64,000 bases of DNA, taken from Bugula neritina. Its lineage: Eukaryota > Bryozoa > Gymnolaemata > Cheilostomatida > Bugulidae. Below, in pieces: positions 1 to 13,716 of the stretch. The notes under the pieces are model-generated. The model saw only the letters and a list, made by a program, of their open reading frames with translations. It had not been told where the DNA came from and searched no databases. Both the position numbers and the translations under genes were made by a program. Position 1 is the stretch's first letter. Each line of letters opens with the position of its first letter. The DNA lies in the NCBI GenBank assembly GCA_964035545.1, contig OZ037767.1:934680-998679 (forward strand). Direction: 5' to 3'.

Positions 1-860
1 CACAACTTGGAGAGGTACTTTAAAATATTTTGTACTGTTGCCAGTTATCAGTTGCTAGTTGCTAGTCACTAGTTGCTAATTGCCAGTTGTTAATTGCCAG
101 TTACGTTGTTAGGCACAAGAAACAAAAGACTGAGAAGAATAAAGACTACACTTACTGACCTTGAACTCAAAGCCAGGGATCAAAACTCTTCACTGAGAAA
201 TGCCGTCAGCGACACAGATAAGTTATGAGGGAAATAAGGCTAAGATGAACTAAGAACTTTAGCTGTTATTCTTAGTTTGGTCAAGTTTAGTTTTGTCATA
301 AATTGATGTTCTAGTAGTTAGAGAAACCGAAAAAACTGAAATTTTCTAGAGCCGTAACGCTGCTGATTTCTTAGCAAATAGTAACTGATTTGGTCCATCA
401 CTTTCCATTTACTATAGAGAAGATAACTCTGTAATGGCATTCTATCTTCTAAAATAATTTATCCTATTTGCTACAATAATATTAATAGTCCTATAAATTA
501 AGCACCAAATTATTTATTATATTTTTTCATTCCAAATTTTTGTGTGTACAGATGCCAACAAATAAATTCTATTTTGTCCAGTAATCAAAAATGACAAAGT
601 AATTTATCAGATAAAACTTAATGAGTATATCTTGCCATCTTCCAAATATGAAAATTATATTAATGGAATATATACATAATATATATTTAGTAATATTTAC
701 TATATATATTTATTATATATACACAATACATATTTAGTAATATTAATTATATATATTTATTATGTATATTTATTGTTGTTTAAGTGCAGTATCGCAATTT
801 GAAAAATATAGGTTGTTGTTTTATATATTACTAAAATATTGCAGCTGAGGAATTGACGTT
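1..860. other. Intergenic AT-rich DNA, no gene seen
   Basis: No supported coding region. The left edge has short direct repeats of a 'gttgctagt/attgccagt' kind (about 45-105). Runs of TATATA-like sequence occur around 660-780. Nothing here resembles an exon with splice sites. Confidence 0.6.
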
Positions 861-869
861 AGCTTATAG

Positions 870-3630
870 TTAGTGTATAATATCAGTATAGTTATTATAT
901 AATATCAGTATAGTTAGTATATAATATCAGTATAGTTAGTATATAATATCAGTATAGTTAGTATATAATATCAATATAGTTAGTATATAATATCAGTATA
1001 GTTAGTATATAATATCAATATAGTTAGTACATAATATCAGTATAGTTAGTATATAATATCAGTATAGTTAGTATATAATATCAGTATAGTTAGTATATAA
1101 TATCAGTATAGTTAGTATATAATATCAGTATAGTTAGTATATAATATCAGTATAGTTAGTATATAATATCAGTATAGTTAGTATATAATATCAGTATAGT
1201 TAGTATATAATATCAGTATAGTTAGTATATAATATCAGTATAGTTAGTATATAATATCAGTATAGTTAGTATATAATATCAGTATAGTTAGTATATAATA
1301 TCAGTATAGTTAGTATATAATATCAGTATAGTTAGTATATAGTATCAGTATAGTTGGTATATAATATCAGTATAGTTAGTATATAATATCAGTATAGTTA
1401 GTATATAATATCAGTATAGTTAGTATATAATATCAGTATAGTTAGTATATAATATCAGTATAGTTAGTATATAATATCAGTATAGTTAGTATATAGTATC
1501 AGTATAGTTAGTATATAATATCAGTATAGTTAGTATATAATATCAATATAGTTAGTATATAATATCAGTATAGTTAGTATATAATATCAGTATAGTTAGT
1601 ATATAATATCAGTATAGTTAGTATATAATATCAGTATAGTTAGTATATAATATCAGTATAGTTAGTATATAATATCAGTATAGTTAGTATATAATATCAG
1701 TATAGTTAGTATATAATATCAGTATAGTTAGTATATAATATCAGTATAGTTAGTATATAATATCAGTATAGTTAGTATATAATATCAGTATAGTTAGTAT
1801 ATAATATCAGTATAGTTAGTATATAATATCAGTATAGTTAGTATATAATATCAGTATAGTTAGTATATAATATCAGTATAGTTAGTATATAATATCAGTA
1901 TAGTTAGTATATAATATCAGTATAGTTAGTATATAGTATCAGTATAGTTAGTATATAATATCAGTATAGTTAGTATATAATATCAATATAGTTAGTATAT
2001 AATATCAGTATAGTTAGTATATAATATCAGTATAGTTAGTATATAATATCAGTATAGTTAGTATATAATATCAGTATAGTTAGTATATAATATCAGTATA
2101 GTTAGTATATAATATCAGTATAGTTAGTATATAATATCAGTATAGTTAGTATATAATATCAGTATAGTTAGTATATAATATCAGTATAGTTAGTATATAA
2201 TATCAGTATAGTTAGTATATAATATCAGTATAGTTAGTATATAATATCAGTATAGTTAGTATATAATATCAGTATAGTTAGTATATAATATCAGTATAGT
2301 TAGTATATAATATCAGTATAGTTAGTATATAATATCAGTATAGTTAGTATATAATATCAGTATAGTTAGTATATAATATCAGTATAGTTAGTATATAGTA
2401 TCAGTATAGTTAGTATATAATATCAGTATAGTTAGTATATAATATCAGTATAGTTAGTATATAATATCAGTATAGTTAGTATATAATATCAGTATAGTTA
2501 GTATATAATATCAGTATAGTTAGTATATAATATCAGTATAGTTAGTATATAATATCAGTATAGTTAGTATATAATATCAGTATAGTTAGTATATAATATC
2601 AGTATAGTTAGTATATAATATCAGTATAGTTAGTATATAATATCAGTATAGTTAGTATATAATATCAGTATAGTTAGTATATAATATCAGTATAGTTAGT
2701 ATATAATATCAGTATAGTTAGTATATAATATCAGTATAGTTAGTATATAATATCAGTATAGTTAGTATATAATATCAGTATAGTTAGTATATAGTATCAG
2801 TATAGTTAGTATATAATATCAGTATAGTTAGTATATAATATCAATATAGTTAGTATATAATATCAGTATAGTTAGTATATAATATCAGTATAGTTAGTAT
2901 ATAATATCAGTATAGTTAGTATATAATATCAGTATAGTTAGTATATAATATCAGTATAGTTAGTATATAATATCAGTATAGTTAGTATATAATATCAGTA
3001 TAGTTAGTATATAATATCAGTATAGTTAGTATATAATATCAGTATAGTTAGTATATAATATCAGTATAGTTAGTATATAATATCAGTATAGTTAGTATAT
3101 AATATCAGTATAGTTAGTATATAATATCAGTATAGTTAGTATATAGTATCAGTATAGTTAGTATGTAATATCAGTATAGTTAGTATATAATATCAGTATA
3201 GTTAGTATATAATATCAGTATAGTTAGTATATAATATCAGTATAGTTAGTATATAATATCAGTATAGTTAGTATATAATATCAGTATAGTTAGTATGTAA
3301 TATCAGTATAGTTAGTATATAATATCAGTATAGTTAGTATATAATATCAGTATAGTTAGTATATAATATCAGTATAGTTAGTATATAATATCAGTATAGT
3401 TAGTATATAATATCAGTATAGTTAGTATATAATATCAGTATAGTTAGTATATAATATCAGTATAGTTAGTATGTAATATCAGTATAGTTAGTATATAATA
3501 TCAGTATAGTTAGTATATAATATCAGTATAGTTAGTATATAATATCAGTATAGTTAGTATATAATATCAGTATAGTTAGTATATAATATCAGTATAGTTA
3601 GTATATAATATCAGTATAGTTGGTATATAT
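870..3630. repeat. 22-bp satellite array, about 125 copies
   Basis: Tandem 22-bp unit starting agtatagttagtatat and ending aatatc, running almost without interruption for about 2.76 kb. Rare variants (atagtatc for ataatatc, tcaatata for tcagtata, gtatgtaata near 3163, 3295 and 3472) mark individual units. The same variant pair recurs near 1490-1550, 1931-1990 and 2789-2850, which points to multi-unit duplications inside the array. No coding potential. Confidence 0.97.
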
Positions 3631-3639
3631 TTGGTGGTT

Positions 3640-6191
3640 TGATTCAAAGTAAAAAGGAATCACTTCACCTCACTTTGAAGTACACCTTTAGCTAAACCTA
3701 CCTCCATTTTACCAGCATACAATCCTTCTACCAACGCAATATTACATAATATTGTACGAGACATAATGGGTGACTCATATATGCCAGCATATTACAATCA
3801 AATAGCTGGTAGGTATGATATATAGCAGTATCGTAGATATATCGTAATCATGCAAGTGTATATATAGGTGTGTTTGGTCTATAGGGTGAAAGATACCTGC
3901 ATTGGTTATAATTAAAATACATCAGCATAAGACAACATTATAACTGCTACAATATTATGTATATTATATTATATATTTTACTATAATATTTTATAATGTT
4001 ATATATTATACTATATAATGTTATATATTATGTCACATATTAAAAAGAACAATTTTAAATTGAAAAGTTGTTTTGAATCCAATAGAGTCTATTTGGCAAT
4101 AGTTTAGCTGCGTTCATTACTCTTACAAATAAAGAAAAAATGCCTTCAATTATGAATAATAATTATAAAGTCATTTAAAAGCTATTAAGTTGTCATCAAA
4201 CTGACAGATTTTTTAGAGTGAGTTCCTATCGAACCATCCTAGATTTTATTACAGAATTATTAATACTGTAATTAATTAACATATTTGTGTGAAAGTTGAA
4301 AATTTGTGATTAATTCTGAAAGTTATTTTTATAAACATTTTGTTAATCAATCTTCTAATACCAGCTTAAATATTTAATATATTAGAAACATAATATAATA
4401 TAAAATAACTATATTACAATGTAGTATGACAATTATATAATATAATACTTATACTATAGTGTATAAAGTATAATACTAAATAATATGATATATATATATA
4501 CACTACAAATACAGCATAGTGTAATATATATAATATAATACAATATAAGGTAGTTTACAAATTTAGTAATGATTAGTGACTCTCTTTTTATAATAGCCAT
4601 TAGTTAGTTGCTATTTGCTATTTATAGTTGCTATATGCTATTTAATAATGCTAAACTATAAACCTATAAAAATTTCGCATTAAATTTTGACCTGTCTTTG
4701 ATGTCTTATAAATTCCATGACTTAGCTTGACTTCTAGCTTACTAAATATGCACAGTATGCTCTATCGTTTGTTGTTGATTGGTATTTCATGTTACATTAC
4801 CTTTGAATTATACAATGAGGCACCTCTGGGTGTCTGTGATGGTCTGGATTATAATTTATAGTTAGAATGGAACTCCTTTATGCACTAAAAGTATAAACAT
4901 AAATTACAGTAGAAGGTATAGTATTATGATATTTGTTTTTTAATCTTGCGATAAATTATAAAGTTTTTGTGGCATTAGTTTAGGCCAACAAAACTAATTT
5001 ATTTTGCAAATAGATTCTGAAAGTTTGCCAATAAATGTGGAGCTAATAGCCATAAGAATATTTTAAATGAAACTCTTCAAATAACCTGCCCTTTGGCAGA
5101 ATTCATTTAGATGTTTATGTTGCTTTAGAGCTAAAACTATATATTAATATAATACTATGACACCATACTATTGCATTACTATAATACTGTATTACTATAA
5201 TACTGTATTACTATAATACTGCATTACTATAATACTGTATTACTATAATACTCAAAAATACTACAATACAATATTATTATATAATACTAAACTACCATAT
5301 AGCTGTAATACTATAATAATATTAAGATATAAATATATATTTCGGTGTTATTACCATTTATATTTTTCCCTTACAAAATAGTTTAGCATCATAAATTTAA
5401 ACAAACAAGTTGAAAGCTTTAGGTGACAAAACTAAGTATATACTAAAAGCAGAAAATAGCTGGCCAGGGATTCAGTGATGATTTTCATAAACAGTAAAAC
5501 GTTAGGTGTCAGTTTTATTTGTCAAGTCAAAGTATGTGCCAAGAATTTTTGAGCACAAAACGAAAAATATTTTGGCTAAAATTTATTGGCTTTTTGCCAA
5601 GGGATCAGATTGCAGAAGATTGAAATATCAAAGCAGCAGTTTGAAAGGAGTGACTCAGTTAGCCAATCAGAAGATGGCAAACTTCAAACTCGAATGTGAT
5701 TGGATAATGTAGCCACACCTCTTATTCAATGCAAACCACGAATATAGGCTCAGTCTACTTCTAACGCTTAAAATAAGAGGTAATCTAATATACTCTACTC
5801 TTATTTGTCTACCAAAATAGTTGAAATGTTTTTTTTTTAAAATTATCAAGTCTTTTTATGACTTAGCAGTCAGTGTTTTAGTGTGCGATATTTTAAGCTT
5901 ACAAAATTTTCAAATTGCAACTAACCTTTCACGTTTCATGAAAAGATTAATTTTTTAAATGAAAAACATTGTTAATTATCAGAACACAAGAAATATGCTG
6001 GTATTTTGAGTTTGACTCTAACTGTAAACTAGATCTGAGATATCTGAATAAATAACATTATAATACACCTTATACACCTTATAATACACACAAGTATCAA
6101 CTCTTGTCATTGGTTTTCATGTTTAATTATGTGATGCAGTGCCTGCTATTTATTAGTAACAAAACTATTAGCTGCTGCTTTACTGCTGCTG

Positions 6192-6227
<36 letters not shown>

Positions 6228-6569
6228 AACAAATACATTTTATATAAAATAGAAGTAATCAAAATGAGATAAATTTAGCTTTAATTTTTTCCTAATTTTA
6301 TTGAGCTATAAAACTGTACTGTAAGGATATAAAATGTGAATATGACATGAATCATTATTTTATTCTGTGAATTGATATTAAATTTATCTACCTGTTATAT
6401 TACTTCACAATAGTAAAAAAAATTATTCACCTGGGCATTATTTTATCAATTTTGTGAAATAATAAATTCTACAGAAAAATATGCTAAATAATTAAATTTC
6501 TCGAGATGGCCATATTGTAAATATAAGTAATCTATTGCAAAAATCTAATTTAATTGTTTTTATTGGACA
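3640..6569. other. Intergenic AT-rich DNA with short tandem repeats
   Basis: No gene recognised. It contains TA-rich stretches (about 3955-4035 and 4385-4550), a short array of a 16-bp tattactataatactg unit (about 5168-5262) and an interrupted CTG trinucleotide run (about 6173-6226). The 60-70 codon open frames here have no family resemblance and no exon-like splice context. The promoter of the downstream Rh gene presumably lies in or near this stretch, but I see no specific element. Confidence 0.6.
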
Positions 6570-6579
6570 GAGAGACACG

Positions 6580-7169
6580 ATGGCTTGCTGGAAAAGAGGG
6601 AAGTTTGCAGTGACGGTGTTTGCAGTGGAGTTGATCTTTTTGATACTGTTTGGTATCTTTGCTGAGTACAGATATGAGGTGGAGGTGGAGACGCGTTGGT
6701 TCTACCCCAGTAAGTATATGGACATTGTCCTAAGGCTTTGATCATTATAATATAGTATAATATAGTAGAATATACATAATATAATATATTATAGTATAGT
6801 ATAATATAATGTAATGTAATGTAGTATTATGATATAAAACTATAACTTGTATTATTGTTGTTACTGTATTTGTAATGCATGTAAAGTAAACTATAACATA
6901 TTCATATTGTATATTATACATTGTATATTATATATTGTATATTATATATTGTATATTATATATATTGTATGTATTTTACATTACAATATACAGAGAATCA
7001 TATTGTATATTATATATTGTTTGTGATGCCTTTAGTACGTTATAAACCATACTATACTAAAAAGATATTAGATTATATATCCCCGTCCATGTATAACATT
7101 TACCATCTGCTAACTCCCACAGATAAAATAAATTAACCTAAGAAACCCTATGGCATAAAACATTACATA

Positions 7170-7218
<49 letters not shown>

Positions 7219-10200
7219 TACATACTCACTTGTACTGCATAGTATATAGTACTATACTAAGATATATAAATTACCTATACTGTACATTATATAGTAATAT
7301 ATACTTACTAACTAAAGGAGCAGCCGTGGTCTAGGGGTTAGAGCTGGTCTAGGGGTTAGAGCGTTTGCCTAGTAAACACGGGGGTCATGGGTTCGAGCCC
7401 TGACAAAGGCCATTGGTGATGTTAGGAAGAGCATCCAGTCATAATTGCTCCTGTGCCTCATTTAAATAAGTCCTTAGCCCGCTTTAACAAAAACCCTTTC
7501 TATTAGGGGTTTCTCACAGGGATAGCGACTATAAACTTGCGTGAGTTCTATACTTACTAACTGAGCACTGCATATTCTATTGTATAGCAGATTAAAACAT
7601 AATAAGGGACTAAAGACAGTTTAATTGTATGAACTAAAATATTTGACGATGCTGTATCTACAACCATGTTGGGAATTCTGATGGTTACAACATTGTCATC
7701 TTTCTTTAGCATGCATTGCATAATTCTCCAATCAGCTTCGTCAGTTTAAATTAGGTCAACAATAGTGTAAATTAGGTCAGCAAGCATTAGAATTCTATGA
7801 CAGCTAGCAAAAAGATTGAAGGTTTTCCTAAAATAGAAAATAATATTTACTAACAGTTGAAGGAATTTTTTAAAACACACCCTGATGACACTTGAGATAA
7901 ATATTTAGAACAGTTCATTTCACAGCCTACTAGTTTCTCATACTCTCTATGTTTTATACTCTATACTCTATATGTTCTATACTCTATACTCTATACTCTC
8001 TATGTTCTATACTCTATACCTACTCTATATGTTCTATACTCTATACTCTCTATGTTCTATACTCTATACTCTATATTCTATACTCTCTATGTTCTATACT
8101 CTCTATGTTTTATACTCTCTATGTTTTATACTCTATACTCTATATGTTCTATACTCTATATTCTATACTCTCTATGTTCTATACTCTCTATGTTCTATAC
8201 TCTATACTCTATATGTTTTATACTCTATATTCTATACTTTGTGCTCTTCATTCCACATTACCATATATGCAGTACTAACATTGTCTAATTTTCTATTTTC
8301 TAATATCACAGCACCAATAAGGTGAACCTCCACCTAATTCTAAGTGCTAAAACCCCATTCATATAATATGTGTGAAATGGGGACATATGTACTGAAGCAC
8401 AACTTTGCAGAATTTACATGTTAGTTGAATGCAACTGAAATGTCCATAACTATTGAAATGATTATGCCCAGTAGACTGGTAGCAATTTAATAATTATTTA
8501 AATAATGCTTGCCCTTGTTCATCACGTAACTGAGTCGTGCTGCGAGTTACTTACTAGCTACCAGGTATCAAAGGAAAGTTTAAGCATCGATAGACAAGAT
8601 CTGCGAAAATGTAATTTTAAACAAGTGTAAGAAATTGTGATTACTTATAAAAAAGTTCATAACTATGTAAAGTATTTTAATAGCTATGTTACAGTTTTTA
8701 GAATTGTATAGCAAGTTGTTCTTTTCATGATACTGGTTTTAATAAATTGAAACTTCCTTGCAATGAAGCAAATTTACTTCCCATTAAAGCTAATCATTAC
8801 ACTCATAGCTATTTGAAAGTTACAGCTGTTACACTTTCGCTTTAAATAGCCATGATGTTGCAAATGGCAGTAGAATTTTAGTAGTTCACTTTCTTATTAA
8901 ATGAGTATAATGTATTGCTCTAGCATTAGATGAATAAAGTACGTAATGTTGAATAATACGGAATTGTTGCAAAGACTATAGATGAAGCTTAGAGCAACAA
9001 CGTTCTTGCAATGGTTGGATTCTGTTTATATTTGAATCAACCTAGACTATTGCATAATGTGTCACTACTGTTGATGGATTATTTATTTCTAACTTCTGTA
9101 AACAATGAATGAAGAGTGGATATATTTGTTATCTTTTCTACATGCATGTTATATTCTGTTTTCATTACCATGTATTACCAGCTACTATTCTGATGTTGAC
9201 TTGTGCTAGCTACTCTAAAATACAGAGTACAACTCTACCTTAGGTCAAGTTGGCCAACAACTTTGTGTTATATATAGCTTTGTCTATGACTTGTCTATAA
9301 AATGTCTACAAATTGTCTACAGACTGTGTATAAACTGTCTATAAACTGTCTACAACTTGTCCTCATGTTGATATCAACTTCTATATTATCTAAAAGTAGA
9401 AAGTTTTCTTATAGAGTCAAAACTGTCCCTTCAAACAAGCTAACAGCTGGCTCTAGGAAATGTGGTGAAGGCTGTCGCAAAATATCATTTTTTTACTCAA
9501 ATTTCAAATTCTTATTATCATTTTTTCAATTGAGATAGATTTTCAAACAAAATTTAGAATGAGAGCTTAGCGCTAGCTCAAGGTTATTTCGAAAAGCATT
9601 CACTAACTAAACATTTCATCAACATGATTGAATGGCAGATATTAATTTCACTTTATATTAAATCCAGCTGGCAATGTAATGCAATTTGCTGATGGAGAGA
9701 TAAAATTCTAGATAGGTAGTAGATGAAATAGTTGATTATGTTACAATTTGTAGTCTGTTTAGTTGCCTGGGATCCTAGCTTCAGCATAGCCCTAGGTCTC
9801 TCATTATTTTAGAAAAAAACCTAGACAATCCTTTCATAAAATTTCTATGATAATCTGAGTGTGTAACCCTATAAGTCATCAGATATTTATGTGAAACACC
9901 TTGAGTACTGTAGGTACTACTATGAGTACTGTAGGTACTACTATGAGTACTGTAGGTACTACTATGAGTACTGTAGGTACTACTATGAGTACTGTAGGTA
10001 CTACTATAAGTACTGTAGGTACTACTATGAGTACTGTAGGTACTACTATGAGTACTGTAGGTACTACTATGAGTACTGTAGGTACTACTATAAGTACTGT
10101 AGGTACTACTATGAGTACTGTAGGTACTACTATAAGTACTGTAGGTACTACTATGAGTACTGTAGGTACTACTATAAGTACTGTAGGTACTGCTATGAGT

Positions 10201-13200
10201 ACTGTAGGTACTACTATGAGTACTGTTTATGTTTTAGTGTTCCAGAATGTTCATGTGATGATGTTCATCGGATTTGGTTTCCTCATGACCTTCCTGAAGA
10301 AGTACGGCTACTCGGCTCTGAGCATCAACTTCCTGATTGCGGCTTTGGTGTTGCAGTGGCACATCCTGTTTAAAGGACTCATCCACTTTAGTCCCGGACA
10401 CTATGGCATTTCCGTTGGACTGACAGAGTGAGTTAGGGCAGGGGAGGAGAGGAGGGGGGAGGGGGGTCTTTTTGAATTTAGGGATTAGCTACTAAAGTAA
10501 CATCTAGATTTTAAACCATGCACTCAAATAAAGGATAGGAGAGAAAAGGAATAATTGCATTCAAAGAGTGTTTCCCTGTTATAAACTTCTTTTAGTTTTA
10601 TAAATAAATATAAAAGTTGCCACTTTATTCAAACTGCAAGAGTTGCAGATAATCTTTGTTTTTCAGTCTGATAACTGCAGACTTTACAGCTGCTGCCGTT
10701 CTGATCTCTTTTGGCGCCGTGATAGGAAAGACCAGTCCGCTACAGCTGGTGGTGATGGCGCTGTTGGAAGTTCCTATATTTGCTGCCAATGAGTACATTG
10801 CTGTCAAGTTTCAGGTATGTAACTCTATAAATTCTAAACTATGCAAAGCTCTATAGTTCCGCTTTTAAAGACTGCATAACAATTTATTGTAAATGAAGAC
10901 TTTTGATGCCAGTTTCTACAGCATGATTAATTGTAGGAAAGAAAGTACAAATATTGCCAAGGTTATTCGAATGTTATTTATAGTTATCATGGCCGCACAT
11001 AAACAAGATGCTGTCATTTATGCCTGTTTGTTAATAAACTCATGCCAAAGGTTATTTATTGCTCCAAGTTCTGTTTGATCAGCTAATAGTTCAACGCAAC
11101 ATAAACATGACAAGATGCTTTGAAGTGCAAATTTGTGGCAGAAAAATTTTTAAATACAGCTGTCAAATCCTGAATTTCACCTGTTTCTCACCTTTTGATA
11201 AGAGAATAATATGTTGTTCAAATACTTGTTGAATTATTGTTAAACTTAGTTGTCTTCTCTTGCAAATAGCTGTAGCCCAAGTTTGTTATTTGCAGGCATC
11301 AGACATAGGCGGGTCGATGGTGGTTCATGTGTTTGGTGCGTACTACGGTTTAGCTGTCGCCAAAACTATATATAAAGTCTCTCAGTCTCACCATGAGAAT
11401 GAAAGCTCCTCCTACCAATCTGATATCTTTTCTATGATTGGTCAGTTTGCTTATTCAGCTTACGCTATATGATACTATGTATTACTTTGTAATATATACG
11501 TAGTACTGTGTCTATACATATACTATAATATGTATGTATTACTGTGTATGTGTAATATGCATGTAACAATATACTACACATCATCTGGAGTTACTTTCTC
11601 TATATTAATACCTTGATCTCTCTAGGGGCCATTTTCTTGTGGCTTTACTGGCCCAGCTTCAACTCGGCCATAGCGACAAGTGAGGAGCAGCAGGTCCGGG
11701 CCATAATAAACACGTACCTGGCGCTAGCTTCCTGTGTGCTCGTCACATTCGCGATGTCGTCCATCTTTGATAGACATGCCCGATTCAACATGGTAAGAGT
11801 TTCCCAACTATTTCCTTCGCTTCACATTGCGAGCTCAAAATGTGCAACTTGAGTTTAATTGAAAAGGACATGATATTTGTTTGAAGATATCAAATATTAC
11901 TTTAATAAGTTTGCCGTTGCAGGTGCACATTCAGAATGCAACGCTTGCTGGTGGAGTAGCTGTCGGAACTTCTGCTAACTTTATGATTCAACCTTGGGGC
12001 GCAATTCTTATTGGTTGCTTGGCCGCTATACTGTCTACAACTGGTTTCGAGTATCTCCAGGTTTGTAGTCCTTAGTCTATATACTACATCATGGTCCTCA
12101 GTCTATACTCTGTAACAGACTAACAGTATGTAAAATGTATTTCTTTCCTTAGAAACTATACACTTCTTATTTATACACTGTAAATAGACGATAAACTATA
12201 AATAGAATTACGGTGATTGCAGCCAATGTTAGAGAAGAAGCTCCATCTGCATGACTCATGTGGAGTCCATAATCTGCACGGCATGCCAGGAGTCTTGGCT
12301 GCTGTTATTGCTATTATAGCCGTGTCTTTTGCCAATGTGGAGAGATATGGGCACGAGTGAGTTTACAGTTGTACTAGTATGTTTATTCTATAGAAGTAAT
12401 ATAACAGTTGCTAGTATTAGGAGCTAGTGTAATATGATAATACACACATATATTTGTAATATTAATACTACATTCATGATTAGAAGATTGAAATGTGATT
12501 ATCATGATTTTGGCACTCACACTGACATGAAATGAAGTACCACTGTATTTCTATAACATCACATACAAGATAATACTATCTATATGTCATCATCTGCAAA
12601 CTATAATAATGTGTGTAAAGTAATAGTTGTAACAAATGCAGTAATAATAATCACTACTATATTTATTTAGTAAGAAAAACAATTTATGGTAAAAAACTGA
12701 TTCCAGAGCTGCCTTCTCAGTTGTATAAATCATCAAAAAGTTATTAAATACCTTTTCTTTAAGTTTTATTTTTACTTAAATAAGTACTAACAGAATAAAA
12801 CAAAGTTGAATGAGTTGCAACAAGAAATGAGAATACTAACAGCTAACCATCATCTCTTTATGACAGACTCGGTGAAACGTTTCCAGCGATGGCCAACACC
12901 ACCGATGGTGCCAGAAGTAGCGCTCAACAAGCTGGTTACCAGGCGGCCACCCTGGGTGTCACCATAGCCATATCATTGGTTGGGGGATTATTTACAGGTA
13001 GGAGTTATTCTCTCTGCTTATTCTAGAAATCAAACTTTAGTACTTGTGAAAACATGTCTCTGAAGTTTTGATTTCAAATTACTTACAGTTTCCCAGCTGT
13101 TACGTTTTCTTTAGTTGGTTTTTCACTATAGTTGTGTGAACTTAGACTAAGCCTAGGGCCACACGGTGCGTATTTTCGCATGCGAAAATTGAAATCACAA

Positions 13201-13716
13201 GTAGCAAAGGTGTCCACTGTGCGCGTTGAGAAAACCTTCGCACTTGTCGCTCTGCATTTTCAACGCAAGTGCGAATCGTCTCTGTCGTCGTCACCTAATT
13301 GGCTGGTAGCTATTCAGCGAGCCCAATTTCTTTATTTAGTGCTATATTCCAGTAAATTGCGTTTTATTGAAAGCGAGTGCGATTTAAAAATGAAAGCTTT
13401 ATTTATCACGCATCACTGACGCTACAGTGGACACCTTTGCTACTCATGATTTTAATTTTCGCATGCGAAAATACGCACAGTGTGGCCCTAGGCTAAGTGT
13501 TGTGTGAACTTAGACTGAGTTTTGTGTGAACTTAGACTGAGTGTCCTTGCAGGTCTCGTGCTGAGGTTGGTGCCGGGTCTTGACCAGCCGGACGAGCACT
13601 ACTACTACTCTGATGCTAAGCACTTCCTGGTTGAAGAGGGAATGGAGTCCTTGAGCTCTAAGGCTAGCAGCAATGCAGACGCTCAGGAAGGGAAAGAAAC
13701 TGAAGAGAAAATGTAG
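6580..13716 (+). CDS. Rh-family ammonium/ammonia transporter (RhBG/RhCG-like), 9 exons
   Basis: Exons 6580-6709, 10238-10427, 10667-10814, 11296-11440, 11626-11792, 11923-12060, 12223-12356, 12867-12997 and 13553-13716 join in frame with GT-AG borders, giving 448 residues. Rh proteins are trimeric membrane channels for NH3/NH4+ (and possibly CO2) with about 12 helices. Family hallmarks seen: [15 protein letters not shown] in exon 2, [15 protein letters not shown] in exon 3, [18 protein letters not shown] in exon 4, LYWPSFNSA in exon 5, and VHNLHGMPG in exon 7. Asp159, His167 and His325 match the conserved pore Asp and twin His. The loop after helix 1 is short and lacks the glycosylated insertion of vertebrate RhCG. 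The start ATG follows an acceptor-like tattggacag, so a 5' UTR intron is likely. The C-terminal tail is hydrophilic and Glu-rich. Length is normal for the family; no breaks are seen. The exact subtype is not resolved. Confidence 0.95.
7172..7216. repeat. (AT)n microsatellite
   Basis: Uninterrupted AT dinucleotide run of about 45 bp in intron 1 of the Rh gene. Confidence 0.95.
7318..7500 (+). mobile_element. tRNA-derived SINE-like element, copy 1
   Basis: The head resembles a tRNA gene: an A-box region tggtctaggggttagagc (present twice in tandem), then a B-box gggttcgagccc. It is followed by a non-tRNA body with ggtgatgttaggaagagc and catccagtcataattgctc. A related head and body recur near 28213-28370, and on the minus strand near 45160-45301. 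It lies in intron 1 of the Rh gene. The boundaries are approximate because no clear target duplication was found. Confidence 0.8.
7945..8240. repeat. Minisatellite of ctctatgttctatact type
   Basis: Irregular tandem array of units built from 'tctatactctat' and 'tgttctata' in Rh intron 1. It creates Tyr/Leu/Ser-rich open frames in all three forward frames, which are repeat artefacts. Confidence 0.9.
9900..10228. repeat. 21-bp minisatellite abutting Rh exon 2
   Basis: About 15 copies of a 21-bp unit (agtactgtaggtactacta plus tg or ta). It ends about 10 bp before the 3' splice site at 10237. The array sits where the branch point and polypyrimidine tract of intron 1 would normally be. Confidence 0.95.
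13151..13493. mobile_element. 343-bp foldback MITE in Rh intron 8
   Basis: Terminal inverted repeats of about 73 bp with about five mismatches (left start gcctagggccacac, right end gtgtggccctaggc), containing an internal palindrome ttttcgcatgcgaaaa. Flanked by TAA on both sides (13148-13150 and 13494-13496), a 3-bp target duplication like that of PIF/Harbinger elements. No transposase inside; the 95-codon open frame across it is incidental. The superfamily call is inference. Confidence 0.85.

Noticed and set aside
870-3630. CRISPR-like array
   Set aside because: Units are contiguous with no unique spacers, and the genome is animal.
7318-7400. Functional tRNA gene
   Set aside because: It has A- and B-boxes, but the head is duplicated, no acceptor-stem pairing is evident, and the same sequence plus body recurs elsewhere, which fits a SINE.
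13132-13419. 95-codon open frame
   Set aside because: Spans the left part of a foldback MITE within an Rh intron; no homology or splice support.
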